A DNA stretch of 64,000 bases from Erpobdella octoculata (Eukaryota > Annelida > Clitellata > Hirudinida > Erpobdellidae): positions 10,095,992 through 10,159,991 of the forward strand of contig OZ022242.1 in NCBI GenBank assembly GCA_963978895.1. Direction: 5' to 3'. A program made the position numbers and the translations under genes. Under the pieces are notes generated by a model, which was given only the letters and a program-made list of their open reading frames with translations, made no database searches and was not told where the DNA came from. Shown here piece by piece: positions 11,286 through 24,855 of this stretch (within the stretch, counting starts at the first letter, position 1; every line of letters starts with the position of its first letter).

Positions 11286-11590
11286 GTGAGTTTATATTAG
11301 TTATCGTTTTATTATGAAAGTTTAATGCATTTAAGTATTTTTAGATAATTTTATCGTGTATCATTTAAACTTTTATTTGTATGCTACACATGTTTAATTT
11401 ACTTGGTGTTTTACTTTTGGTAAGGTTTGTTAGCTTATTTTTGCCAACTGTGTGCGCCCAACATCATATTTTAATTTTAGCATTTGTTAAACCTAACTAT
11501 ACTAAGCTTAGAATAAGACTTATGGTTAATTTTTGCTATTTATATTTAAATTTTCAAGTATGAGTATAACGAACGAAATCATTTCTTCAG

Positions 11591-11912
11591 ATTATGAAAC
11601 CAATAGTCACTGCAATGGATATCTTCCAAAGCGAGAAGTCATATATTGGCCACATAATTCCGACCATCATTGGAATACAAAAAAAATTACATTCCTGTTC
11701 AGAAAAAACCATCAAACCTCTTATACAAGCACTATCTCGGGGTATAGAGAAACGATTTGGTCCTGTTTTAGGAAATGAAGAGTATCTGCTAGCAACAGCG
11801 ATAATTCCCCAATTCAAATTGAATTTTTTGTCCGATGAGCAAAAAAAATATTTAATTAAAGAAAAATTATTGGCTTACATAAAAGAGATGAATCAAGAGC
11901 TTGAAAAATCAG
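11591..11912 (+). pseudogene. hAT transposase exon 2 (middle region)
   Basis: The exon opens after TTTCTTCAG in phase 0 and encodes IMKPIVTAMDIFQSE, then GHIIPTIIGIQKKL, then GIEKRFGPV and AAxxPQFKLNF-like residues. These are the conserved landmarks that follow the catalytic core in hAT transposases. It most likely ends at TCAG|GTTTAT in phase 1, which fits the next exon. The open frame runs on to 11965 in the intron. Confidence 0.8.
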
Positions 11913-12036
11913 GTTTATTTAACTTGTATTTAATTGCAAATGTTAAAAGGTTTTCTTTTGGTTAACAATTAACAATACACAGCATTATTGTTTAATTATT
12001 GTTTATTAATTATTGTTTTTATAAATATCTTTGCAG

Positions 12037-12293
12037 GTTGTAAATCTAGAAGCTCTACCTCAAAAACAATCACCTCTGTTGACAATGATCAGTGCAGTGA
12101 AAATGACGATTGGTACGACTATATGGATACCATACCAAACTCCTTTGACAATGTATTGGCTGAACAGCTTAATGATTATTTATCAAACCCGTCCAAGAAC
12201 ATCCAAAGTCTCTTCCATTATCCAGATGTTTGTGCAGCATTTATAAAGCTCAATTCAACATTGCCAAGTTCAGCAGCAGTTGAAAGACTTTAG
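12037..12293 (+). pseudogene. hAT transposase exon 3, dimerisation region, frameshifted
   Basis: After CTTTGCAG the frame encodes an acidic linker (DNDQCSENDDWYDY) and then FHYPDVCAAFIKLNSTLPSS and AAVERL before a stop at 12291. The expected continuation (FSVAGQLLSDRRSKL, then MMIFLRDHL) is present in another frame up to a stop near 12415. A small indel at about 12288 has therefore broken the conserved hAT C-terminal block. Confidence 0.88.
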
Positions 12294-12652
12294 TGTAGCA
12301 GGACAACTTTTATCTGACAGACGAAGTAAATTGTCTGACAACCACATCGATATGATGATTTTTTTAAGAGATCATCTTAGATATTCTGTAAATGCTTTTG
12401 ATAGTATCATTTTGTAAATGATTGTGTAAATAAAAATGTAAATAATTATATTTTGTTATTGGAAATTACATTTGTTTAAAATTTTAATGTTAAAAAGTAG
12501 TTAACTACTAGTTAACTACTAGGCAGTAGTTAAGTAGGTAGTTAATAACTACTGCTTTTAAAAGTAGTTAGGAAATAGTTACTAACTACTTTTTTTGTGA
12601 GTAGTTAAATAAAGTAGTTAACTACTTTTAAAGTAGTTAAAAACCATCACTG

Positions 12653-12660
12653 GAAACACA
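12653..12660. repeat. right 8-bp target-site duplication of the hAT
   Basis: GAAACACA, identical to 10771-10778. Confidence 0.93.
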
Positions 12661-13205
12661 TACACACAGAAATAATCTCATTTATATATATACAGATATA
12701 ATTCTTTAACTAGATTTTAAATTTTTTTTTAAATTTATTAGATTGTCATAAAGAGCAAGTCTGTATTTCAAATTTCAGCTTGATTGGATGTCGGGAAGTT
12801 TGTTAATTTTAACTTTCTAGGTTTGCAAACATTCAAGCAAGCAAGCCAGGCCGGCGGTGAAGTTAATATAAATTATCTAAAAAGAGAAAAAGATAAAAAA
12901 CGTGAAAATGAAAACAAACGATGTTTCCACACAGTTCAAAACTTTAGAACAAGAAAAAAGAAAAAATCAATAAAAATATTTATGAATGAAAATTAAAAAA
13001 AAACTAATAAAATTTGACTACAAAGTTTCAGGCTTAAAACAAATAAAAAATTAATTAATTTCAATTAGTTCAAAAAAAGATTAATTTTTTTGCTAATTAA
13101 AATTTATGAAACTCTTTCAAACATTAACTGCTTAATAAATCATACTGAAAATTTTCAAAAAATTATTATAAAAAGATAAAGAAATTATTTATCAACGAAA
13201 CTGAC

Positions 13206-13309
13206 CGAAAGACATATATTCCTGCTCTTCTTGCGTGTACGGCGGCCATGATGCTGACGTCACGGTGTCACGTGATGTGCCGTCCGTCTTGCCATCGTTG
13301 TTGGGATTT
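13206..13309 (-). CDS. NLGN: neuroligin-like protein, small penultimate exon
   Basis: This 104-base exon encodes NPNNDGKTDG, then SASWPPYTQEEQEYMSF. It fills the gap between TNFAKTG of the previous exon and HHYRGAK of the last. It corresponds to the DPNQPV...W.KYNPKDQLYLHIG segment of vertebrate neuroligins and cholinesterases (proline-bounded loop, W, then Y and a final strand). Acceptor GAAAG|A supplies the single base needed to complete phase 2, and donor G|GTCAGT leaves phase 1, as the last exon requires. It was found only by requiring phase and homology to agree. It has no ATG and is shorter than typical open-frame cutoffs. Confidence 0.9.
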
Positions 13310-14430
13310 CTTTCAACGAATGATTGATTAAATTGAAGAACAGATTTAAAAACGTATTATATAGTTTTATTAAAATAAATTAATTATGCTTAAATAGAAA
13401 TTTGATATTACATTTTATAAATACATTTAGCTTTAACATGTGAAACTAATAAACAAATTAATATTATTTATTATATTATGGGTGTAAAAAATAATTAAAA
13501 AAATTAAAATAAATTATCTTTGTTTGATTGAGCCACAAAACAATTATTTTCTTGCGTAAACGTTTGAAAAACGGTTTAAGGATAATCGTGAAAACTTTCA
13601 ATGGAAAAAAAATGTAACATATGTTTTTAAGCGGAGCAGGCCATTTAGTCGCTGCCAACTAGTCGCCAGTCCAACTAGTCGCTGCAGAATAGTCGCTAGC
13701 CCAACCAGTAGCAGGTCATTTACTAAGTCAGAATTTTGTAGCATCATTGTTTGTGCCATCTTCAGACCCAGCGGCAGCAACAACATCACTGCAACTTCTG
13801 CTTAAATAAACTTTATTTTTCTTGCAGCAACACCACCGAATGATCGTGGTCCAGCAACTTCACTGCCCTAGTAAAAAAAACGTTCTTTGGTAACCATTTG
13901 TTGTTCGATACTTGAACATTCCCCACATTATTAGGATCAACAAGTTGTTTTAATATATTTGTCTTTTTCATTGTTATAAGAATAATTGTTATAAAATATA
14001 AGCACGTTTTCTCATGTATTCGTGCGTCTGTAACTTGCCAAGCACTCATGTGGAATGAATTAAAACGACTGGAATGTGTTTTCCAAGTACTCTCCTATTC
14101 GGTCTTAAGACGGATGGACGTAAAAAATCTTGAACGAAAACAAAAACATAAAATAAATAAAAATAAAATAAAATAAAATGAAAACGAAAAAAAGTTTTTT
14201 TGAATTATTTGCAGTGTTGTTGTTTCAATTTGTTAATCGGTGTAGTTTAATTAAATTTTATGGCCACCTTGTGAAAAGTGCAAGGAGACACAAAATCCTG
14301 TCTTGAATAAAACTTTGAAAAGCAGCTGTCAACAACGGGATGTTTCAGTGCCAGTCCAGGATTGACTTGCCCATTTGAATTTTCAGCATTAATTTTATTT
14401 GTTTTTTAAAAAGTTCATGAAATTAAATAC

Positions 14431-14584
<154 letters not shown>

Positions 14585-15252
14585 TATTATATGATGACAC
14601 GTGTGTGTGTTTGTATAAATGTGCGTGCAAGATGGACGTGTGAAAAGAATAAAGGGCAGGTGACAAATTTCATGAAGTGTTGAAATGTTGAGAGTTCAAT
14701 GTCCATTTCGAACCAACAGGTGTTTGTTTTACTGTCCAGTTTGTTGCTGGATATGAGAACACAGTTTTTCCACAACTATAAAAGAATAATAAAAAAAATA
14801 ATAAATTTTCATTTATAATAATAACCAATTTAGTCATTATAATAATTAATAATTTAGGCATTTATAACTATAATAATAAAACAATATTTCACCAAAAAAG
14901 CCTAATGAATCATAGCTTGTGTTAATTAGAAAGAACGTTTACAGATTTTATTGAAAATAATTTTAGAAGAGGATTACTTCTCAAAATTTAAATTAACATT
15001 TTTTAGACCACAAATTTGTGCAGAAGAACTCAAAAGGACAGAAAAACATTGAAATGTCAAAAATTGTTGCTGAATTGATTGGAGTGGAGAAATTGAATTT
15101 GTAAAAAATGATGAAGGAAATGACAACTTTTACAACCAGTCCGTCTTGAGCTATGGATTTTGGAATATCAGTTGATGACATGAACCTCACCACTGTCATC
15201 GTCACAGTCTTTGCTGTCCTCACTGTTTCAATCCCAACCACCGTCGTTGTTG

Positions 15253-15390
<138 letters not shown>

Positions 15391-15489
15391 TCAGCACTTT
15401 GGATGTTTTTCAGAATGCTTCAAAAGTTAGAAAGGAAAAGTTTCAATGATGGCAAATGTCTTCTCATCAAGCAAGAATCTCTTTAATCG

Positions 15490-15600
15490 AGGATTCATTC
15501 ATTTATTCATTTAATCAGTCACTCGCTCGATCAATCAATCTTTAGACCGATCGATCAATCAATAAATCAATCAAATATTTAATCATTTATTTATTTAGGC
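15490..15600. repeat. ATCA/ATTC tetranucleotide-rich tract
   Basis: Imperfect runs of TCATTCAT, TCAATCAA and ATTTATTT. Confidence 0.7.
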
Positions 15601-16107
15601 TCACTTTAATCTCCTAAACTTTGAATTAAATCCGTTACTTTTAATACTTATATCCCGCCATGTTGGCCATCCATCACAGACTTGCTTGAAAGAAGATTCG
15701 CCGCCAGCTCAGAGCGGCAACATTCCGAATCACAGCATTAATCTTTCTTAGCTCACAAAATATCTTTCTTTATTTTTTCTGCTTTAAATTCACTTTTAAA
15801 GAGAACTGCCTGAGATTAAATCGTCCTGAACATTTTAGGATCTTGAATTACTGTTTGAGGAGTCTATGCTGTTAAATGTGTTATGCAACATTTCAAAGAG
15901 TTAATTTTGAAAACATTTTGTTTGCATTTGCACAAAGATTTCATAATTAATTGTACTTGTTGTTTACATACAGCATGGATATCTTCATATCCATGACAAG
16001 CAGCAATAATAGCTATTTATAGAAACTTCGAAATCCAATTTAGATATGCAATTTATTGTTTCTATTATAAAGGTTTATTTATTAAATTATAATAATGGTT
16101 TCTACTA

Positions 16108-16220
16108 ATGAGAGAGAGAGGGTGAGAGAAAGAGAGATAAATAGAGAGATAGAGAGAAGGGGAGAGAGAGAGAAAGTGAAAGAAGAGATAAAAAGAAAGA
16201 AAGAGAGAGAGAGAGAGAGC
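16108..16220. repeat. GA-rich tract
   Basis: AGAGAG with GATAGA and GAAAGA variants, plus strand. Confidence 0.9.
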
Positions 16221-16754
16221 CATCTGTAATCTTCGGCAAACAGCTTGTTAGGAGTCCTCAATTTCTGCACGGATGCTGCTGTGGAAAAGAAAGATTTACA
16301 AACCGGAGCCAGGCAGGCCGTTATCGCTTCTAGGTGTTTTTTTTCTCTTCTTTTTTTATGTACCCCAGGATGAGTGATGGGGTGGCATGGACGGAAGATG
16401 ACGGTGGCCAAAGTGGACTGGTGGCGATGATAATGATGATGAAAACAATTGGAGGAAGGCGAGGATGTAAGATAAATGAAGATTGGAGATAAGGTGATGA
16501 TGATGATGATGATGACGATATAGGTGGCAATAAGGGAACGACAAGGTTCACTGAAACTTGGGTGTCCTGATTGAGATTCATCATCTACGGGTCGAGATTA
16601 TGTAAAAAAAACTTCAAATTCTATTTTAAGAATTATCTTTTACGCAAAAATAAACTTTTTTAATATTATAATAATTAAATATATTCAAAATTTTAGCTTA
16701 AAATAAACGGTTATTTTTTTTAAATACAAATAGGAAAAGTTTTTTTACATGGTA

Positions 16755-17160
<406 letters not shown>

Positions 17161-17282
17161 TCAACATAATCATAATCATCAATCACATTCTTGCGTAATC
17201 ATCGTCACAGCTACTTCTACCACCATAACTACAAACACCATCAAATAATCGAACGTTTTTGTGATTTATTTGTCTTAAGCTC

Positions 17283-17375
17283 GATGATTAGAAATGCGTC
17301 TTAAAACACATGGTGTAAAAGACTATAAACTATAATAAAAAAAAAAAAAAAAAAAAAAAAAAGATGATTAGAAAT
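17283..17375 (+). mobile_element. short retroposed 3' tail with 13-bp target duplication
   Basis: GATGATTAGAAAT at 17283-17295 is repeated exactly at 17363-17375. Between the copies lies a short sequence (GCGTCTTAAAACACATGGTG, then AGACTATAAACTATAAT) ending in about 20 A residues. A poly(A) tail with a flanking direct repeat is the signature of target-primed reverse transcription. Only the last ~45 bases of the source element were inserted. Confidence 0.8.
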
Positions 17376-17567
17376 TTTCTGATCAACTCCGCCTCGATAA
17401 TTGCGAGCCAGTCCCAGCCTGGAGAAAGGAGGACGGAAAAGTAAAAAGGATCAAATTCTGATCCACGACAGGAAGTACTTGAGTGCTTCCTACATACAGC
17501 CATTAGAGTCTTAAAACACCTGGTGTAAAGGACTATAAACTATTATAAAAAAAAAAAAAAAAAAAAA
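17376..17567 (+). mobile_element. longer copy of the same retroposon (SINE-like)
   Basis: The last ~45 bases before poly(A) (17547-17567) match the preceding insertion (GTCTTAAAACACCTGGTGTA...GACTATAAACTATTAT). The sequence upstream (GCGAGCCAGTCCCAGCCTGG...) is CG-richer and probably its body. No RNA polymerase III A/B box is evident, so its origin (SINE or LINE 3' end) is unresolved. Confidence 0.55.
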
Positions 17568-18308
17568 TTGATTTTATTTAAGCTTACCCAATTTGCATTA
17601 AAATATTCCGGTTTAAATTTATTTTATTTCTCAAATAATTTTTCCTTTAAAAAAAACTTTCAAAATATTTACGTATTCCTTGTATATAAAAATATCTTTT
17701 GACTAACGATCTTATTCAGCAGAATATTACTCCTGTAGAATATAATTAAAAGTGATAACATGTCAATGTTCTCTCAAGTTTTTATGGATTCTCTTTTCTC
17801 TAGCTTTTATGAATCTGCTGAGAGAGATACAATCAGGCAGATCAACAAAGACTTTTGCACAAACACACACACAGTCATAAATTTATAGCAAAATAAAATT
17901 AACACGTTTTAGATAGCAATTAGTAATTTTCACTATCACTTGATAGTTTTCATCATTACTTAAAAAAGTCTCCATCATCACTTCTTAGCACTCATTTTAT
18001 TCTTTTTCAGTTTCATGTTTACAGGAAGCAAAAACTGATTTTTGCATTATACTGTTCTGATTGAAATCACCTAAGATCTGTAATTTTTATCAAACTCCGT
18101 GCAACTCTAACTTTCAAGCATCTCATAAAAACATTTATGATTCAAGAAAAATTCCCATCAAATGGGAAACATCAAATGAGCATCATCTCCGAATTCAAAA
18201 AAGGCATTTCATAAAATGCTGGGTGTTGTTCTATAACAAAGGTTTTTAAAACTTTAAAACTTCTTAAAACAACGACTTCTTTGTTATCAAAACAAATCAA
18301 ACAAGCAC

Positions 18309-18541
18309 TTGCACGTATGTCATCATGTATGTCATCATGTATGTCATCATGTATGTCATCATGTATGTCATCATGTATGTCATCATGTATGTCATCATGT
18401 ATGTCATCATGTATGTCATCATGTATGTCATCATGTATGTCATCATGTATGTCATCATGTACGTCATCATGTACGTCATCATGTACGTCATCATGTATGC
18501 CATCATGTACGTCATCATGTATGTCATCATGAATGTCATCA
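18309..18541. repeat. 12-bp tandem repeat (ATGTATGTCATC)
   Basis: About 19 copies, with ACG for ATG changes clustered on the right side. A 12-base unit keeps all six frames open, producing Met/Tyr/Val, Cys/Ser and His/Val repeats that are not genes. Confidence 0.97.
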
Positions 18542-19779
18542 ACTTCGAGATGTCATTTTGCCAGAATATCTTTTTTAACATTCGCGGTCATAAGCATGTA
18601 GGTAAAGCTGGTAAAGTTGAACTACGAAAACAAATTTACCACGCAATGATAGAAAAATAATAAAAAAAATCATAATTTTTCTATCCAAGAAGAAGCAAAT
18701 CACAGCAGCCACAAAATCACACAACGTCACATTGGATAGAATCAACACGCCCCCAGACACACGAGAGACCAGCTATCAATCCACTGTCAGAGCACCTGAA
18801 AGGTCACCACATCAGCCCAGACAGCGGCATGCCCCTTATCGCTGTACACTTGATCCAAACGTCAAGAACAATTCTATGTAAAACTCACATAGACGAATAC
18901 TAACAGAAAGGCACAGTTACTTACAAATATTCATTAAATCTGAAGTGAGAAAAAATAAAAATGTTTGAAGATTCTTTTCTATTTTTAGCTAAAACCAGTA
19001 AAACAAAAAATTCTCGTTTCCTTTTTAACGTCTGAATGCTTCGTTAGTGAAACATTCACAACGTAATTAACGCTTATTACATTCATCCTGACAAAAATAG
19101 GAAAGAAAAAATGTTTTTAACAAAATCGAGTTTTAAGCTTTTATTTATTTAAAAATATAAAATAATGTATTTTATAAATAGAACATAAATCTTCACAACG
19201 AACCCCTAACTAACTGTTTTTCTTTTGAGTGCTTGTTTCAACGAGCAACAATGTAAGCGACATCGCCATGGTAAGAAATTCAACATTTCTTTCATCGCAT
19301 TTTAAATTAAATTCGAAAATTAAAATTTTGTCGTTCTAGATTTTAACAAAAAAATAAAAACTCAATAAAGTTTTGCGTTTTATTTGCAATTTATAAGCTG
19401 GGTGTTTAAAAAAGTGTTTTCCAAAATTAAAGCAAAAAAAAACTCGTTTTAAAAATTAAATTATTATGAAATTATAATTAGAGATTTAATTGATTATTTA
19501 TTTACAGTATTACGAGTTTCATATCCGTCTTGCCATTTGTACTAAAATATCAATAGCATAATAGCATCTACCAAGCCATGTATTGTTCATGCATGGGAAT
19601 GTGCAGATGTATAAATGTGGGATGAATAATGCATTGTAATAAGCTCTAACGTGTAGCTGTCCATCAATACTTGAGCCTTTCCTCTCCTACGAAAAGTTGT
19701 CATCTCCAGGGATGGGAATGCTTGTATAAATTGTCTCTTCTTGTGCAAATACGCGTGTTATTACCCCTCATCCTTATTC

Positions 19780-20450
<671 letters not shown>

Positions 20451-21093
20451 CACCATCTAAAACTGTCACCATCATTATAAACATAACCACCTTTTTCTTG
20501 CCATCCGCACTCCCCGACACAGAGCAGTGAATTGGCAAGTGGCAATTGACGCGGTTCGTATCTGCAAGTGGATATTCGTTGTCCGTTTTGCGTATTAACC
20601 TTGTATTGTATGCATATATACCATTGGCAGGCGGTGCTGGGTGTGTGCATTCATATTCAAATGTGCACATCGGAAGAAGGAAGAAAATGAGATTGAAACA
20701 TTCATATTGAACCTCCCGCACTCACAAGCCCCAGCAGAAGTTAATAGACCCCGTGGGAGGGATGTTGTGGGGGGGTCTGTTTGTAAAGTTTTTTTAAAAG
20801 TTTTCTTTAGTTTGTTTATGATTCAATTACGCCACTCTACACTGATTGAAACCGATGAGTTGGTTGTTTAAAAGTTATTTTTGGATGAGATTTGTTGAAT
20901 TTCTTCGAAAAAAAAGCAACAAACTTGCTCAAAAATATTTAAGTAACTTTCCAACAGGAAATATATCCTAATTTAAAAGCTCCCAACAAGTCTTCCATCT
21001 GCGACGAAGAACAATAAAACACCTTCATGGGTCTGGTACGAACTGATTCTTCTCAATAAAATCTTCCATAAAAATCTCCATGCACAAGAACTT

Positions 21094-21262
21094 GAAAGTC
21101 ACCACACAACCACTTCATCACACAACCACTTCATCACACAACCACTTCATCACACAACCACTTCATCACACAACCACTTCACCACACAACCACTTCACCA
21201 CACAACCACTTCACCACAAATCCACCTCACCACATATCACCATCTCGCGACAAATCAACTTC
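21094..21262. repeat. 16-bp tandem repeat (CACACAACCACTTCAT)
   Basis: About nine copies, with TCAT becoming TCAC on the right and further decay after 21230. Confidence 0.93.
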
Positions 21263-21374
21263 ATCACAGAACCGACGTAGGAAAACGGCCCAACCAATTT
21301 AAAGTACACAATCATCAAACTTCTACTTCAAAGTAAGTAAAAATCCACGTACGACGAACACCATTAAATTTAAT

Positions 21375-21650
21375 AATCCTTAAAGTCAGTACACGCAACA
21401 GTACATAAACCGCTTGAAGTCAGTAGTCACTGTACACAACAGTACTCATATACCTTAAAGTCAGTACACACATCATTACTCAAAAACATTAAAGTCTGTA
21501 TTCAGAAGAGTACGGAAATATCTTGAAGTCAGTACACATAACAAAACAGAAATACCGAAAAGTCAGTACACACAACAATACAGAAATACAGAAATACCGA
21601 AAAGTCAGTACAAACTACAGTATAAAAATACTGTACATTTGCACATCCAG
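21375..21650. repeat. degenerate ~43-bp repeat (AAAGTCAGTACAC...)
   Basis: AAAGTCAGTACAC or TGAAGTCAGTA recurs about seven times at irregular spacing, each followed by AACAxxAC and AAATAC pieces. The copies have diverged with indels. Confidence 0.75.
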
Positions 21651-21835
21651 CACAGCAGTCCTCACTCGATACATTGATTGATTTCATTACAAGATAACCT
21701 CAGTTGGACACGATTTCTTTCCTGATTGCTTCTTAACAACTGACCATCGTTTATTTACTTGGACAGTCATGAATGTATAATAAATATTTTACAATTTATA
21801 AATATCCGTCCCAATAAATCTACAACAGCAACCTT

Positions 21836-21970
<135 letters not shown>

Positions 21971-22724
21971 CTTCTAAGATGTGATTCCTAAATAAGTTGC
22001 GTAGTTGGAATTAGACACAACAATGTATACTGTGATGTGGAGTGGATGTAATGCAATGTGGATGTAATTTACCGCGGATGAAAAGCAGTGTTGATCAAAG
22101 CGATGTGGAGGAGATGTAATGAAATTAAATAATTCCAAGATCGATCGACCTCATTACACTCCACACTGACGATCAATTTGTTGTCTACATTCGTGCGCAG
22201 TCAGGTCACGTGAACACTCACCATCCACATTGCGTGGATGTCTTCATTCTGCCATCACCAGCAATGTCTATTTCGAAGCACAATCATCATTCTCATAATC
22301 GTAATCTCCACCACGCACTCAAAAACTTCAAATACACCCCTCCCATGCAACCGACCAAAACCCCCTCAAAAAATGCCGACCCACCTTTCGCCTGCTTCTA
22401 AAAAATTCGATGACCGTGTGGAGGATAAAAAAGCCAATGATAGAAAAACTAGATTAAAAAAAAAGTCGGGGGTACTAACTTTAAAAAAATAACATTTTTT
22501 TCTTAAAAAGAACTGGGTGATCGAGGGCTGAATATTACCAACGTTTTCTCCAGAAAATTTCCACGCATTGGTTTTTTCTATTTTTTACCTTTTAGTAAAA
22601 TTTTATAAAAAATACATGTGAATTGGGGTTTTTTATTTTTCCTTATTTTTTCTCCCCATGCTGTTTGCGGATAAAGCTGCATCAGCCAGTATAGATATGA
22701 AAACCGTCATTAAAATAATCATCA

Positions 22725-23030
<306 letters not shown>

Positions 23031-23287
23031 CTCCGCAACTTCACCATCGTCATCCTGTCCACCAATGTAATTCTCCTGAAATCATTCCGTGATTCGTCAT
23101 TTTCGAGATTAAAAAAAACTTTCCTGCTGCAGTTAGTTAGCCCATCCTGTCAACAATTTTATGATCCACGACAAACCAAACTGGATTGCAACTCGAATCC
23201 TTTTCGATGGTTTTATTGACAGTCCAGTTGTAACCTTGAATTCTAATCAGTTCGCCCACTCATGTGAAGGAGGCAATCGATCCGTCC

Positions 23288-23344
<57 letters not shown>

Positions 23345-23368
23345 CCATTATTATTATCATCATCATCA

Positions 23369-23401
<33 letters not shown>

Positions 23402-23583
23402 CCGTCATCGTCATCGTCATCGTCGTCGTCATCGTCATCGTCATCGTCGTCGTCATCGTCAACGTCATCACCATCACCATCACCATCACCATCACCATCA
23501 CCATCACCATCACCATCACCATCACCATCACCATCACCATCACCATCATCATCATCATCATCATAATCACTATTATTATCATA
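23288..23583. repeat. (ATC)/(GTCATC)/(ACCATC) compound array
   Basis: Successive blocks of ATC, GTCATC and CACCAT occur, each fairly homogeneous, which suggests separate expansions from point variants. Confidence 0.96.
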
Positions 23584-24683
23584 AGGAGCTTTATGCCATC
23601 AATGCCATGGTAAGTTTATGAAATTCTTTCGTATAAATTAGAAATTTATGGGCCGTTGATTTCCTATCGACGCTGACATTTTGATGCATTCACCCTCGTG
23701 CCCAGTGGTTCAAAGCAATCTTTGATAATTAATAACCCTTTTCCTATCTAGTTCCTGATTCTCTTTAATCACGCCTTCGAAATCACACAGACGTAAATGT
23801 AAACACGTGCACATACACATAAATATACAACCCCCCCCCCCCAAATCGTGGACTTCAAGTTCTAGGTATCCTCCACACCCTAAAATGCACAAGAGAGGAC
23901 AGATCTGAAGAACAGTTTTGTGTTCGCGTGGGCGTGTTTTATTGTGATGTGATGTCACGTGGTGTATCACCGGAAGACATTCTTGTGCGTTGAAGTTGTG
24001 ATCTCTTGTCGCACTGCTGGACGGCCATCAGTCGAAGAGATTGCAAATTCGATAAAATTCTGCTTGTTTGTTTGTTTGGAGGATTCGGACGAAGAAGTTG
24101 AGTAATCAGTCAGTCAATCGATCAACCAGCATTATTTGTTCTGTTACGAATAAATAACTATGAGTGATATTCGTAAGTTTAGAAATTTTAAGAACAAAAA
24201 CAATAACAAAAGAATAATAAAAAATAATTATTAGAATAATAAAAAAGAGGAATAATTAGAATAATAAAAAAAATAAAAATAATAGGAACAAATGAAAACA
24301 ATAAAACCCAGAATAAGAAAGAACTGAAACATGTTTTGTAAACATTTCTATCCGATCGATCCGGTTGATCCCATCCAATGAGACGTTGTTTACTCCTGCT
24401 GATCCTTACTAAGTGGGTGGCCGTGATGTACTGGAGGAATCTCCGAAAGCACATGGCAGACATTTTTTTCTATTATTTCTATTTTTTCTATTATTCTATT
24501 TTTTTCATCATAATATTTATTTTTATTCACCCACCGAAGTGTCCGTTGTTTGCCGCTTAATTACATGGGGATTGATTTTTCAGCAAGGATGTTTCGTTAA
24601 TGTGGCATTTAAACAGATGTCTTCATTATTGATGTGATACAAATGACAACGTCACTAACGCTCTTACCATCCTTATCAACTTC

Positions 24684-24718
24684 ATCATCATCATCACCGT
24701 CGTCATCCTCATCATCAA

Positions 24719-24749
<31 letters not shown>

Positions 24750-24777
24750 GTCGTCGTCAACGTCGTCGTTGTCATCG

Positions 24778-24855
<78 letters not shown>
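24684..24855. repeat. (ATC)n microsatellite
   Basis: ATC copies with GTCGTC interruptions near 24755. A pure block occupies about 24777-24854. Confidence 0.96.

Larger units (their letters stand above)
10779..12652 (+). mobile_element. hAT-family DNA transposon, 1874 bp
   Basis: The element begins CAGTGATGG and ends CCATCACTG, a perfect 9-bp terminal inverted repeat, flanked by the 8-bp duplication GAAACACA. Both ends carry dense copies of TAGTTAACTAC and its variants (10786-10945 and 12494-12640), a palindromic subterminal repeat. Between them are three exons of a broken transposase: a BED-type zinc finger, the middle of the hAT transposase, and the C-terminal dimerisation region. The catalytic part with the first two acidic residues is missing and there is a frameshift, so this copy cannot move itself. 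The preserved ends could still be recognised by a related transposase. Confidence 0.95.
10380..12696 (-). mobile_element. second Helitron copy, minus orientation, split by a hAT insertion
   Basis: Reading the minus strand, the 5' end is TCTGTATATATATAAATGAG near 12696. The sequence interrupted at 12653 resumes left of 10779 and matches the element at 46013-46458 (ATGAGATTATxxCTGT, ACACCATTCATC, CCTTGAGAGTCAAT, CGGTCA...AAAATGAGCGGA). After that both carry a GGGAGCGAGAAAGCGAC-type minisatellite. The 3' terminus near 10380 is not clear. It is older than the hAT that sits inside it. Confidence 0.65.

Noticed and set aside
16082..16411. Possible neuroligin exon (VQKLRTPNKLFAEDYRWL) after TTTTCCACAG on the minus strand
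   Set aside because: It does not match the missing neuroligin segment, whereas 13206-13309 does with correct phases on both sides.
24188..24463. 91-codon minus-strand frame with hydrophobic end
   Set aside because: The hydrophobic part is a translation of AT-rich AATAAT repeats. No motif is present.
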